Assembly (NCBI GenBank): GCA_023935145.1
Contig: CM043699.1
Coordinates: 145,995,536 to 146,059,535, forward strand
Direction of reading: 5' to 3'
Length of the DNA stretch: 64,000 bases
Source of the DNA: Bretschneidera sinensis
Lineage: Eukaryota; Streptophyta; Magnoliopsida; Brassicales; Akaniaceae
How positions within the stretch are numbered: position 1 is the first letter of the stretch; each line of letters opens with the position of its first letter. A program made the translations under genes and the position numbers. This document shows positions 12,801 to 36,004 of the stretch, one piece after another. The notes beneath the pieces were generated by a model. The model ran no database searches. It worked only from the letters and a program-made list of their open reading frames with translations, and was not told where the DNA came from.

Positions 12801-13480
12801 AAGAATGGGAACTTTAATTCCTTTTTTTATTGTACCTAAATCTCCCTACCCTAGAATCTCTTGCATAGACCAATAATAAGAGTTTTGACCCTCTTCAAGG
12901 TCAAATCGCAACTCTTTACCTATCGTCCTTGTTTTGTGCTTAGACAACATAAAACCAAAAATGGGAAATGTGCCTCAACCTAAAGGAGTTCCCTTTAATG
13001 GAAACCCTTCTACTATTTAACAAAGGACGATGAAAGGTGCAATACCTACAATTATCTTTTAAGGAACCATAGTATAACAGATTAACGCAACGAAAAAAAT
13101 GATTCTTACCAATTTAACCCGAAACTTCTCGTATTTTGGATTCATCTTCGTATCTTCATGTCTTAATACTTCATAGTCATGCCTTAGGTCATGTGGGCAA
13201 TCACAGAATCAGAAAGCCCAAAATTTTCACCATCCAAGTGCCTTTTATTCCTCATAAGAAAAATACTGGAGTTTCTCTCTCAGAAAATCTCATTTTTCTT
13301 CTCTAGAACATGTGCTATGAATTGCCCTTTATATTTCTTTTTTCATTACCAGTTTATTAATTAATTCCTTGAACCAACATGTACCTATATATGTGAGAGA
13401 AGAAGTTAAGGGTGGTTATTAACTTTCTAACCATTTCCTCCATAAACTTAATTTAAAATTCTTCTTGGGTGGGTCAGGCT
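6895..13480. other. Repeat-derived intergenic DNA without a recognisable gene
   Basis: No reading frame here resembles a known protein, and no tRNA or rRNA was seen. A pyrimidine-rich block (TTTCTTTTTC repeats) lies at 7600-7795. Two stretches look like old LTR pieces. One is 10980-11450, with a TATAAATATCC box near 11170 and leader-like sequence after it. The other is 11700-12180, with a TATAAATAAG box near 11885 and a U5-like region near 12120-12180 that recalls Ty1-copia LTRs. Neither has a partner LTR or coding remains in the window, so both stay tentative. Confidence 0.5.
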
Positions 13481-13489
13481 GTCCGTTAT

Positions 13490-14180
13490 AGGCACCTGAC
13501 CCAACCCAGATTTCTTATGCATAAAAAATTTGATCTTTTCCCCAAATATTTTTTGAAAGGGGATTACACACAAAGAAAGATGAGTCATTTAGATTCTGTA
13601 GCCTCTTAGACTTAAAATTGCAGCTATAATTCTAGGGCGTGTATCTACCTTAATTCCCAGCACTTCTGTTAGAGCAGGCGAAATTATGAATTTTTGGAAC
13701 ATAATTCATTACTAGTCTTATTATTGCATTCAATTCCTTATCCTTTTTTCTCTTCACCTCAATCCTCATGAAGTGCAGGTGATCGAGAACTCTCCCATAG
13801 AGTCACCTGGTTATCTAGATAGAGGCTCTGGTCCAAGTACATTGTTATTTTTTTTTAAGAATGATGAGAATTTCAGATATGAATAGCTTGGTTCCTGCAT
13901 AGGTCCAACAAGCATAAGATCTTTACTATCTTCCAATATCCTCCCAATAATATTAAGTGACCAAGAAGGGACCTTTGCATTCTTCTTCTCAAGAGTTGTT
14001 TCCAGTTGATTAGAAAAAGTATTAAAAACATATATTCTAAGCATCTTCTTAACGCAAAGGAGGGTTTTTAAGTGACTCTTGAATGTCAATTTTTTCTTGC
14101 CAAAGGAGCCTCAAATTTAAGCAGCTGAGTGTAAAGAGAAGACTTTGGCAAAATCGCAGCAACCGAAGATTTTCCTCAGT
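13490..14180 (-). pseudogene. SWP73: Intronless SWP73/BAF60 (SNF12-like) retropseudogene
   Basis: On the minus strand, frames from about 14180 to 13490 reproduce successive parts of the plant SWI/SNF subunit SWP73 (CHC1, BAF60). Visible pieces are AAILPKSSLYTQLLKFEA (about 14155-14105), LRIYVFNTFSNQLETTLEKK, VPSWSLNIIGRILED (about 13975-13930), KFSSFLKK, then a shifted [15 protein letters not shown], and SPALTEVLGIKVDTRPRII followed by KRLQNLNDSSFF (about 13660-13575). They run without introns, with several frameshifts and stops, and end near an FGEKIKF segment. The family places this region around the SWIB domain of a roughly 500-residue nuclear protein. Lack of introns suggests a processed copy, though no A tail is identified. 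Identification is from remembered family motifs. Confidence 0.8.
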
Positions 14181-14282
14181 TTTTAGAAATTACTAAAGAG
14201 CCCTCGTGCTGAACTATGTTTTAGACGTGACAACCCTTTATTGGCTAATAATTTTCTGGTATGTATAGGATAAAGTACAGAA

Positions 14283-14453
14283 AGCCCATTTAGTTGGACA
14301 AGGCTTACAAGTTACGATGAGCACAAATTAACCCGACTCAGCTAAGACGAAGACAAATGCGAAGCCCAATAAAGCATGTAAACCCTAGCATCAGCACTTA
14401 TATCTTTTGCAAACTCTGGTTGCGAAGTTTAACGCAGGGTAGCAGCAACAGCC
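14283..14453 (+). promoter_or_regulatory. RPL17 core promoter and 5' leader with telo box and site II motifs
   Basis: AAACCCTA (telo box) lies at 14380-14387. AGCCCA, the reverse complement of the site II core TGGGCT, lies at 14283-14288 and 14363-14368. These are the recognised co-occurring elements of plant ribosomal-protein promoters, linked to TCP factors and growth-related transcription. No clear TATA box stands at the expected place. The transcription start is not determined. Confidence 0.65.
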
Positions 14454-17849
<3,396 letters not shown>

Positions 17850-20324
17850 TTGCAATGCAGTGTTTTTTCTCATTTTTGTCAAAACGAGAAGTCCTTTTTT
17901 GTTCCTCTAGAGCTATGAAACATTGTTTAAGGAGATATTTATCTCTCATTTTTTCCATTTGGAGGTTATACTAAACTTATTTAGCGTTCCATTGATCAGT
18001 TCGGACAAACATGGTAGTTTTACATGGTATTATTTTGTATTCTGGTTTTGATTTTGTTTCCATCTATGCTTTATTTGCTGATTGAAACTGTTTGATTGTT
18101 TTTAATTGGAAAACGTTGCAGTGGCCAATTATGTTTCTTTTAATGAATGTGCTGATGACTGGATGTAATATTGGTTCTAAAATCGATATTGTTTTTCTAC
18201 CTATAAAAAACAATTTGATTCTCTGCTGTAGTATCAATAATATCATGGAAATATCAAATACATTCAATGTTGTACTTGAAAGTAATACTTAATAGATAAT
18301 TCTTGTTTCTCCTGACCTAGGATTAAGATGTAGTCATGTTAGTTAGCCTTTGGATCAGCCGGCCTGACATTTAGTAATTGTAATGCGTATTTTGTTTCTA
18401 CCGTTACATAACAAGGCCAATGTATCAAAGATAACTTATAAGCATACAACTTTCTAAAATCTGTCCTGTGCGCTTAGCAAAATGTCCTTTAGAAAGAACT
18501 AGGGTGTAATTTGGGCAAATTAACCCAGGCCCAAGCTGAACTTTGAGCAAGTTAAAGTTGGGAATTTCTTGGGTTAAGTTTGGTTGGTGTTGAAAAGTTT
18601 TGAGTGAGGGTTGAAGTTTTCTTAACCTTAACTCTTGCGAGTTCGAATTAAATTAGGTAACCAATAGTACTTGCTATTGATTTGAGTTTATGTAGGTTTT
18701 TTTAAAAAATTTTGAAATTTGAATGTTTAAAAGATTATAAATTTTGAATGATTTAATTTGATGCTTTTAAAATTTTATTTGTAATATTTAGCACTTAAAA
18801 TGATAAAATAGAATTCAATAATCTAGTCCGATGCAATTCAACTCAACTTATTTAAGTTTGATTTGATCTCACAAGTCAATTTGAACTCAATTCAAGTTTT
18901 CGTAAATTGGATTGAGGTTGAGATTCATATAACCCACTATGGGTTAGGCTGAGTTAAGGTTGAAAATATTATATCATTGGTTAGGTTAGGGTTCATCTCT
19001 AATCCAATCAAACCAAATATATGCACACGCCTAGAAAAAACAAGTATATGAACGCAACATTTTGTTTGGTTCAAAATGTGACAATGAAATTAAATACTAA
19101 TTTTTTTAATAAAATAACACTAATTCTTTTTTAATAAAATAAACTTTAATGTGGTAACAATTAAATTTCAACGCCTCATCTCTTTGGAATAAAGTTAAAT
19201 ATATTATTAAAGATTAAAATACTTTTACAATATAAATTTGAGTTTCACTATTAAGAAAAATATATAATTAAATGAATAATTTTTTAAATTAATTTAAATA
19301 CAGACTAATATTTTTGTTGAGAGATTATAGACTAATATTTTAAAAAAAAAAATTGGGCTTCCCATTTTATCAATTTTTGTGTTTAATATTTTTGGGATCA
19401 TCATCATTAAACTCTAACCACTTCCATCGTCACCATATTCAAATCATGCCACCTTCCATCATCAATAAACCATCATAATCAGGTTTTAAAATCAAAATAA
19501 AACAAACGTAACACATTTAAATTACAAGATGAAGGAAGAGAAAACTTTTTACCAAAATATGCTGCTATGGCCCTAAAAATTCTCTACTGCTGTTTTTTTT
19601 CTCGCCTAGTGATGTTACCCAATATAATTTCATCAAAACGATTAGATTTATTTTTTCGGAAATTAAAGTTAACTCTACATGCTCTCTCGGAAGATTAGCG
19701 TGGCCCCTACACAAAAACAACACACTTAATTCAATAAAAGTAAACAGATGAAACTCTACATGAGCTTCGCGAGCTTAAACGATGGGCCACAATCATGCAA
19801 ATGAGATGTGTAAGATGACCGTTTTGAGTTTGCAAACGATGTTAGTACAGTTTAATCCAATGATGAAGCCTTCTGATAAGAGATGGTTTTTTGAGAGAGA
19901 GACAAAGGGCCAAAAGAGAAGAGAAACGACTGAAAGAAAAAGAGAGTATTAGGGTTTATGGGTTAGTTTTGGAATACTCTTACCAAAACCATAGTTATTG
20001 TTGCCTGAAAATCTTCAAAACCTTTATGGATTCCCACCTTCCCAAGTGGAATATGTAGTCCAACTGTGATTGCGAACTAAACAATTGAATTTAACACCAA
20101 TCAATTCTTGCATGTAATTGCACTGCAATAAACTTGTGTAATTGAAGTGAAGCCAACGTGACCTAAGTGTCGATTGAAACAAGTTAATTATACAATACAA
20201 TTTTTTTTGGAAAATTGTACAGTATAATTGATTAGTTCAAATGAAGTACAAGATGACTTGGCTTTACTAACACAAAACAAGAAAGCAAACACGTTGAAAA
20301 CCGAGATGTATCTGCGAAGCAGCT
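17850..20324. other. RPL17 3' UTR and AT-rich intergenic DNA
   Basis: After the RPL17 stop there are several hundred bases of likely 3' UTR. Beyond about 18480 the sequence is AT-rich and of repeat character, with no coding remains. The only recognised item is the U6-like fragment at 19690. GA-rich sequence (GAGAGAGAGAC) lies near 19894. The end of the minus-strand STEEP1-UPF0235 gene and its 3' UTR reach into the right side, so the two genes converge. Confidence 0.5.
19690..19725 (+). pseudogene. U6 snRNA fragment
   Basis: GAAGATTAGCGTGGCCCCTA followed by a CACAA and an ACACAC part matches the conserved middle of U6 snRNA (AGATTAGCATGGCCCC, then the CGCAAGGATGACACGC region) at roughly five of every six bases. 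Neither the GTCCCTTCGGGG 5' end nor the 3' end is present, so this is a remnant, not a gene. Confidence 0.5.
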
Positions 20325-28640
<8,316 letters not shown>

Positions 28641-28748
28641 CAAACACGATATGGTGTAGTTTCACGAAACGGCTTGGTTAGAAAATTCTCTATATTAGTG
28701 TCGTGTGGCTCACGTGAAAAAGAAAATTTTAAACATTTATAAACAACT

Positions 28749-29375
28749 TATAGAAACGGATTAATATTATTTTTCGTCCTTAAAGCGTGATCATTTATTT
28801 AATTCTATCTCTAAAGTTTTGATTTAAACAATATTTTTCTTATAATTTGAAAAGAAAATCGTTTCATTTTTCATAATTTAGTCAAGAATTTGACGAAAGT
28901 TTGCTACGAACTTTGATCCAATCAATTTGAAAATTAACTTGATTAAAGTAAGAACTTTAAAAGGAAAATTTGCCTCATGTGTGTTTATGAATTTATTTGA
29001 GGCAAAAACAAAGAAAATGATTTATGCTTTTATTTTAGACCAAATGCATTTGGGCGAAATGACATGAGGAAGCTCCATATCACATGTGATTTTTAACTTG
29101 GTTAAAAATTTAGGTGATTTATGTTAGATTTTGGTTGGGAGAAGCCCTAGGTGAGGTGTTGCCTTTTGTTTTTGCTGAAAATTCAATATCTGTTTTAATT
29201 AGGTGAATTGTTCATATATCAATTCTATTAATTTTTTTTACGAAAATATTAATGGCAGTGATGAAATTGAAATTATTTTGATGTATCTCCTATTGTTTAA
29301 ATTGAATTTTTAAGGACGAGATTGATAAGTGCTCAAATTTTAAGAGCGAAAAGTAGTATTTAGCCTATTTGAAAC
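28749..29375. mobile_element. Second MULE-like non-autonomous element, abutting the LINE
   Basis: The left terminus from 28758 (GGATTAATATTATTTTTCGT) matches the inverted right terminus ending at 29365 (reverse complement GGCTAAATACTACTTTTCGC), with similarity over about 40 bases at 70-75%. Flanks TATAGAAAC and TATTTGAAAC suggest a diverged duplication. There is no coding content. It touches the point where the LINE reverse transcriptase stops. Confidence 0.6.
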
Positions 29376-31376
29376 CCAAAAGTCCTTTATTTACCCAATC
29401 ATTAAAGTTACGAGAAAAAATTTCTTCCGTTATTATGAATAACAAAGGTGATAATAGATCACCTTGACGAAGACCTCTTGATGATTGGAAAAAGGCATAG
29501 GATGAACCATTTAAAGAAATTGTATACCATATATTAGACAAACGTTTTAATATGAGATCACATCATAATTCTGAAAAACCAAATTTTCGGAGCACTCTCA
29601 ATAAAAAAAGTCAAATCTACTCGATCATAAGTTTTAGACATATCAATCTTAAACATGACATTAGATCCATAGACTTTATTATTTATATCATTTACCATTT
29701 CATGATCTAAGCATATGTTTTCATGAATACTTCTACCTTTAATGAATCAGGATTGTTTATAGAAAAGGAAGAAGATTTGTAAGTCTTGTAGTTAGGATTT
29801 TTGAAATTATTTTATACATGAAAGTGTATAGACTAATAGATCTTAAATCCTTCAAGGAGTTAGATTATCAACATTAGGGATAAGAATTAAATTTATGATA
29901 GTGTAAGATTTAGGAAAATAATCTCATTTGAAAAACACATGAACAACCTTAATAACATCATTTTTAATTAAAGACCAACTTGCACGAAAGAAATGACTAT
30001 TAAAACCATCAATGCTCGGGGCACTATCAGGGTTTAGATCATTAATAGCTTGTTTAATTTCTTATTCTAATGGAATTTTACACAAATTCTCATTTAAAGA
30101 ATCGGTAATCAGATTAGGAATACAATCTAATAATTCGTGAGATAAAGGAGTTGGAAAACCATTTGTAAAAACATTTTGAATATAGTCGCAAGCAGTTTTT
30201 CCAATTTCATTATCATTTGACATAAAAGAACCACTATCCATTTTAATTTAAAATTTAGGTCTAGCATGTTTTTCTTTAAGTGAAGCATGAAAATATTTGG
30301 TATTTTTGTCACCCTCTTGTAACCATTTAATTCTTGATTTATCACATAATAGAGATTCTTCACGTTTCAACCAAGTTTCCAATTCTAGTCTAGTAGTATT
30401 TAAAAGAAGCAAATTATCATCCGAAAAGGTTTGTTGTAAATTATTTTCAGCCCTAATTGCATTATTTTTTGCTACGTCAATGTTATTTTGGATATTTTCA
30501 AAAGTTTGCCAATTCTACTTTTTTAATTTTGATTTAATTCTTTTAAGTTTTTGATGAAGAACTACCATAGGAGGACCCGAGAAATCCTCATTCCACCATT
30601 CGGAAATAGATTCAAAAAACTTCTCATGCGATATCCAGATTTTATAAAATCTAAATGGTTGAGGTTTACTAAGTTTTGGAATAGCCGTAAGAATTAAAGC
30701 CACATGATCCCAAAAAACCCTTTCAGCATATGTACTACTTTTAACGGAGGCATAGAAGATAAAAAATCATTATTGATTAAAATTCTATCTAAACGGCTCC
30801 AAACACCTGATGCATATTCATGGTCATTAGACCAAGTGAATTTACTACCCTCAAAGCCAGCATCTAAAAGACAATTATCATTAATAAAATCATTGAATTT
30901 CTTTGTTGCATATATGTTAATAGGATTTAATCCACATTTTTCATTCGGAGAAGCAACTATATTAAAGTTCCCACCAATTAACCAAGGACTAGGGAAAGAT
31001 AATTTGAGGTTAGATAATGACTCCCAAAGAGGTCTACAGGCTTGTAATTTATCTTTAGCATACACAAAAGAAGCATAAACAAATGACCCATTCACCACAC
31101 AATTACTCCTAACCGATATGGATTGAGATGTGATATCAATTATATCCAATTTAATTCATTTTCCCAAAGAATCCAAATGTGTGTGTTTATGGGATTACCA
31201 TGAGTAAAATTAGGAAACCTAATTTTTCTAGCAAATTTTTCTAGATCTTCTCCTTTATGTTTTGTTTCAAATAATACTACAAGAGATGAATTATGATCTT
31301 TAATTAACTTTCTTAATAATCCTTACTTGTTTGAATTTCCCACCCCATGAATATTCCAAATAATTGTGTTCATCAT
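29366..31376 (-). pseudogene. LINE ORF2: endonuclease and truncated reverse transcriptase
   Basis: The ATG at 31376-31374 overlaps the ORF1 stop (ATGA). It opens with IIWNIHGVGNS, the endonuclease start, and a stop follows soon after. Further motifs are ETKHKGEDLEKF, GGNFNIVASPNEKCG (catalytic DFN region altered to NFN) and WSRLDRILIN (about 30795-30775). RT pieces are FIKGRSIHENI (about 29755-29725), MSKTYDRV (about 29650) and RGLRQGDLLSPLLF (about 29480-29440). The frame ends before the catalytic ADD box. It cannot encode an active enzyme. Confidence 0.85.
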
Positions 31377-33313
31377 TTATTGATTGATTTTTTGGTCCTA
31401 GTATACACTTTAGACTTAGCCTTAGACTTTTTAACCTTATTTGAAAACGATTTCTTAATGTTATGAAAATACAGAAGTATTAGCCCTTTAAAATCTTTAG
31501 CAAATTGAGCAATTTGATTTGAGGACTTAATAAAATCCTCTATCGAATTGTACTTAAAGGTTTGCTTATTATGCATGTTAAACGTGTCATCCGAAAACAA
31601 ATAGCCTCGGGAACAAGGGAAGTGACTTATTTTCGGACAATGACTATCATCCAAGCAATTCAAATAAGATAAATCACTAGCATATGCACAAATATGATAA
31701 GTGTTTAGGTTGACCTTGTTTTTGGAGAGCTGTCCAATATAGTTGCTGGATGAGAAGTTCTCCAATAAGTTGACATCTATATCATTCTCCATAGCTTGTG
31801 TAGCATCTGATCCATCCACATTGTGTATCAAGGTTAAGAACTCGAACTGAATGGGGCAGATTGTTATTTCTAGCAATTACTGTAACTGATTTGTCCACCA
31901 ACTTTGGTATTGATCGTGATGCAGTGCTCAGCTTCCACACCAGGTCTGCCATTTATATCTCCATTTCAAGCATCAAGAACTGTTTGACATGGAAGGTCAC
32001 TCCTATCATCTAACTCATCAAAACCAACTTGTCCTTTTCTAAATTATCTTGAATAAAAGGAATCTTATTCAAGCTATAGACTAAAGCTGCTGAAATATTT
32101 TTTCTAAGCTTTGATGTTGCACGAGGATTGAAACTGGACTGATCTAAGCAGACGTTTAACTAAGCATGTTCATCTACTTTTTTTTATGCTCGACAAAGAA
32201 GATGAGCCCTGTAAGATAAATCTAGAAATGTAGTTCTTCTTTATATTGAGAGATGTTGGCAAATTCAACTTAGCATCATTTAGAACCTCATTTCTTTTGT
32301 TATTCATGAATGTATCGGTTTGAAGAGCCTTTGATTGAACGGTTTGAGGAAAAAAAGAAGACTTAATCTATGACCCATTATCAATGATTTTATCTTTCTC
32401 TTGATAGACTGTAGAAGATCTCTTTCTATAATCATTGATGTGATGACCATGCAAACAACAAAAAATGCAATAGTTCAAGTTACCTTCGTAGAAGACTGGT
32501 TGCCAAAAGCCATCATTACTGCTGGTGCCAATCCAAATCCACTTTGGTCTTGGTAAAGTGAGGTCTAATTCAACACATACTCTTGCAAAATTTGGATTTT
32601 CCATGAATTGCGTTTTCTTATCAACTCGAAAAAATTGTGCAAAGGAGTTGACAAGTTCCTCAAGCAATGAAACATGATAATAATGAAGAGAAAGATTTAG
32701 AAAACAGATCAAAACCGCAGCAGGTGGAATTTTAGTTTTGGAGTTAAAAGTTCTAGTCCATTTGAATAACCGATATGGAGTCTTTCCTATCTTTCTTGAA
32801 CTAGAAGACCATATCAAAGAAAAATCTTCCTTGCATCCCAACCGTACTAAAATATGTCTTGAATCCATAGTACCAATATATGGATTTTCTTTAAGCTTCC
32901 AAGATAACAAATGCTGAAAAATTGAATTCATAAGAGGTATACCTAAATAGAATTTAAGAATAATTGCGTATTTGAGGGAAGAGACAACAAGGTTAATGTC
33001 AGATTTTGATAATAGACAAGCTGGCTCACCTTGTTTATTAGATAATGAAGATGAAAATCATTTAACGAAATAGAATATTGGAAAAGTTAGCTGAATCTTG
33101 ATGAGGAGAATCATAATCTTCATCAGAATTGTTAGGATCTTGAAAGTTGGAGGCTGGTTCTTTGAGTGTAGATGAGGGATGGGAAGAAGGATATTGATTT
33201 GTACCTTTAAGCACATCCGCATATGAAGGTTTGGAAGGATTAATTTGTGCAGGTTTGATTGCCGGATGAGCTGGAGGAATTCTGGCCGTTAGCTTATCCT
33301 TCTCATTATCCAT
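31373..33313 (-). pseudogene. LINE ORF1 (DUF4283 and zinc-knuckle protein), broken
   Basis: It begins at 33313 with MDNEKDKLTARI and a PSYADVLKG motif typical of plant LINE ORF1. A DUF4283-like domain follows at 32931-32368 (LLSWKLKENPYIGTMDS; WIWIGTSSNDGFWQPVFYE). Next is CIFCCLHGHHINDY, a zinc knuckle whose last cysteine is replaced by tyrosine. Fragments continue to a basic C-terminus (KKSKAKSKVYTRTKKSINK) with a TGA at 31375-31373. The protein would bind LINE RNA. At least two frame changes make it inactive. Confidence 0.8.
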
Positions 33314-33949
33314 GACGCTACACTCATCATCAAAGTCATAAAAAATGGACTGATCATCATCTCTTTGATCCTCTAGGTATAGCGGTCATGACGTGAACTT
33401 TGATCAAAAGAGACATTTTTCAAAGATAAACACGCTGATTCTTCATGGTTACAATTAACCACTAAAAGAATCGCATGAAAATAGTTAGAAAATCAAATCA
33501 AACAACTAGAAAATCAATGGAAATTGACTAGAATAGATCCTGAAATGGATCTTAATAAAAAAGAGTAGAACAAAAAAGATAATCTTGAGAGAGATTAGAA
33601 ATTGAGATCGGAATAACTTTTTCAGTGGACGAGGGATTTAAACATGAACTCCAAAAAGAGAAATGAAATGCTATAGATTGCAAGTTTATGGTGCACACGC
33701 ATCTAATGTTGAATATATTGTATCGTTTCTTGAAACCACCTACTTATGGCTCTTTTGGTTCACAAAATTGAATTAGAATAGACTATGTTGAATAGATTAA
33801 CTAACATATTGGAATTTGTATAAAAATACCCAAATGTTTCTTTTCTAGACGACATAATGTCCCATCATATCTTAAGTTGGAACTATACATATGTACAAAA
33901 AAGGTTGTTACATGCATAATTTCAATACAAAAAAATAAAAAAGTTTCAA

Positions 33950-34290
33950 CAATACTATTATGTTATTATAATTATAATAGTTACTATCATTATTATAATA
34001 ATAATTATTATTATAATCATTAAAAATTTATTATGTTTATAATAATAATAATAATAAATATAATCTTTATAATTATTATAATTCCTATTATAAGAGCAAT
34101 AAATAATAGTTATTATTAAATTATAATTTTTATCATCATAATTATAATAATTTTTATTCTAATTACCATAATAATATTTTTTTATAATTTTAATTTGTTA
34201 AGAATAATAATAATTATCATTTTAATATTATTATAATTATAAAAATAATATTAATATTGACATTTTTATTATTATAATTTTGTGCTTAGC
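33950..34290. repeat. AT-rich low-complexity tract (TTATTATAA-like)
   Basis: Over 300 bases consist almost only of A and T in ATT/AAT and TATAAT patterns. No gene is seen between the LINE 5' end (33330) and the minus-strand copia LTR. Confidence 0.9.
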
Positions 34291-34499
34291 AACAAAATCA
34301 TATTCAATATTGACAAAAGGAGTCCAAACAAAAAGAGCAGGCTAACTTGGTTTAAAGACCTAACTTGCAAGAATCACCAGCAAATGATCTTTTTGCTACA
34401 TCCACTTTCTATTTCCTACTTATTGGAACGAAAAATGGGTCATTATGTGCCAGATCAATAACAATTGTCAAAGCATGATTGAAAGATTGTTCCCATTAG

Positions 34500-35955
34500 A
34501 AGCAGCTTTTCCAATATTTGTGTCCAAAGGTATGTTGGGATAAATATGGATTCAAAGTGTTTAGAAGTACAAGAAATTGTGACTTTAAGACGCGTAGTAC
34601 GCTGTCTTCAAGGTTTTATTTGTCCCCGCTTGATTGCTCTTGGTTTTGGCAAATACTCCTTAAGAATACTCAAAGTCTCTAGGAATCTCTAAGAGCAAAA
34701 TCAAAGATTCTTCTTTGAGTTCTCTTTTGAAACAATGAAGAAAAATGGTTGTATTTTTTCATAGATAAAGAAGAAGAAGAAAACAAAGTAAAAGTGGTAT
34801 ATTTTGGAAGTTATTAGAAGTATTTATAGATTTAATATTGAACTTCCAACAATCTGAAAATGAAATAATCACTTAAAAATGCAGCTCTCCAAGAGAGAAG
34901 ACACGACTTTCTAAAAAGTTATAGCTGTTTGAATTCGAATTCAAAATTTTCGAACATTCAGTCGACTGAATCAACATTTAAAACTAAAAAAGTATCATGT
35001 ATTAGTCGACTGAATCTTGTTTTTTCAATCAAACTTCCGATAATCCCCCACTTTTGTTTGAAAAATAAAACTTTTCTTGAAAACACTTTGATAAAATAAT
35101 ACAACCAATAATCATACGAGATTGATATGCAAATGTAAAGATATATTTAGATTTAAATCTTTACTTAGTGTTAATATTCCAAAACTCTAAGAATTATCTA
35201 ATTGCTCAATAGCATTAAATTAGAAACTCTAAACAAGAGTCGAAAATATCACACATATATCTTCTCTTGTTTCGGTGAGAAACTCCATATTACTTAGCAC
35301 TATTATGGCCTTGTGCTTGATCATGGTTCATGAACTCTCTTGAGAGTAAACCTTAAAACTCTCTTGAGAGTAAACCTTAAAACTCTCTTGAGAAGTAGCA
35401 CCACTTCTACGTTAATATTGGTGAAGTTTACAATGTGTTTCCACTAGTAGAACACACTACAAATCTATAATAGACTTCATTAAGAGCATACGTCATCCTA
35501 CATAAGAAAGTAACAAACAATATTGACCATTTAGGGCTAACTTTTGTCAGTATTAATACAATCATTTATCAGTAACTTGTTTTTACCCATTAAATTTTAT
35601 GACTAGTGTAATGTTAGAACTAAAGTCGGGTTACCATTATTGGTGATTCCTTTTAAAAAGGTTTCAGCCCTATTTCCAAAGTTATCATTCTTATCCAATC
35701 CCTACAGAGGGCTTTTGTGAAAAGATCAGTCAAGTTTTTACTTGACTTCATATAGATAATTGTGATACTATTGAAATCAATCAAATTTAATCTTTTCGTA
35801 TTCTTTAAAGTACAATAATTTAAATGAGTCAAACGTCCATGCCAAATAGATAACTCAATAGTATAAGCAAAAGATATAATATTATTATTAACGATACTCA
35901 ACTTGTACATTCCATCAAAGGAGTACCTTAGCTGTGACAAAAATTCCTGCAACAT
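34500..35955 (-). mobile_element. Ty1-copia 3' end with internally deleted pol, minus orientation
   Basis: The minus-strand frame 35955-35653 (100 codons) joins GAG-pre-integrase sequence (DGMYKL, then SIWHGRLTHLNYCTLKN) directly to the end of RNase H (IIYMKSSKNLTDLFTKALCRD). Integrase core and RT are missing between them. After a non-coding stretch, minus-strand AAACAAAAGTGGGGGA (about 35060-35044) is a polypurine tract. LTR-like sequence follows leftward, with a TCTATAAATAC box near 34820. The far LTR end, near 34500, is not fixed. Confidence 0.7.
35333..35394 (+). repeat. 24-bp tandem repeat, about 2.6 units
   Basis: The unit AACTCTCTTGAGAGTAAACC plus TTAA repeats exactly. Each unit carries the near-palindrome CTCTCTTGAGAG. 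It sits in the untranslated stretch between RNase H and the polypurine tract of the minus-strand copia element. Confidence 0.9.
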
Positions 35956-36004
35956 GACTCACGGATCGTTAGTAATTGCACAAGGTGTCTGGTGTGGTAC
36001 ATTG

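Larger units (their letters stand above)
29366..33330 (-). mobile_element. L1-type LINE lacking its 3' half
   Basis: On the minus strand ORF1 (33313 to 31373) is followed by ORF2 with endonuclease and the first part of reverse transcriptase. Sequence stops abruptly at 29366 beside a MULE-like element. The distal RT motifs, C-terminal region, 3' UTR and A tail are all absent. LINE copies usually lose their 5' end, so loss of the 3' end points to deletion or rearrangement after insertion. Confidence 0.85.
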
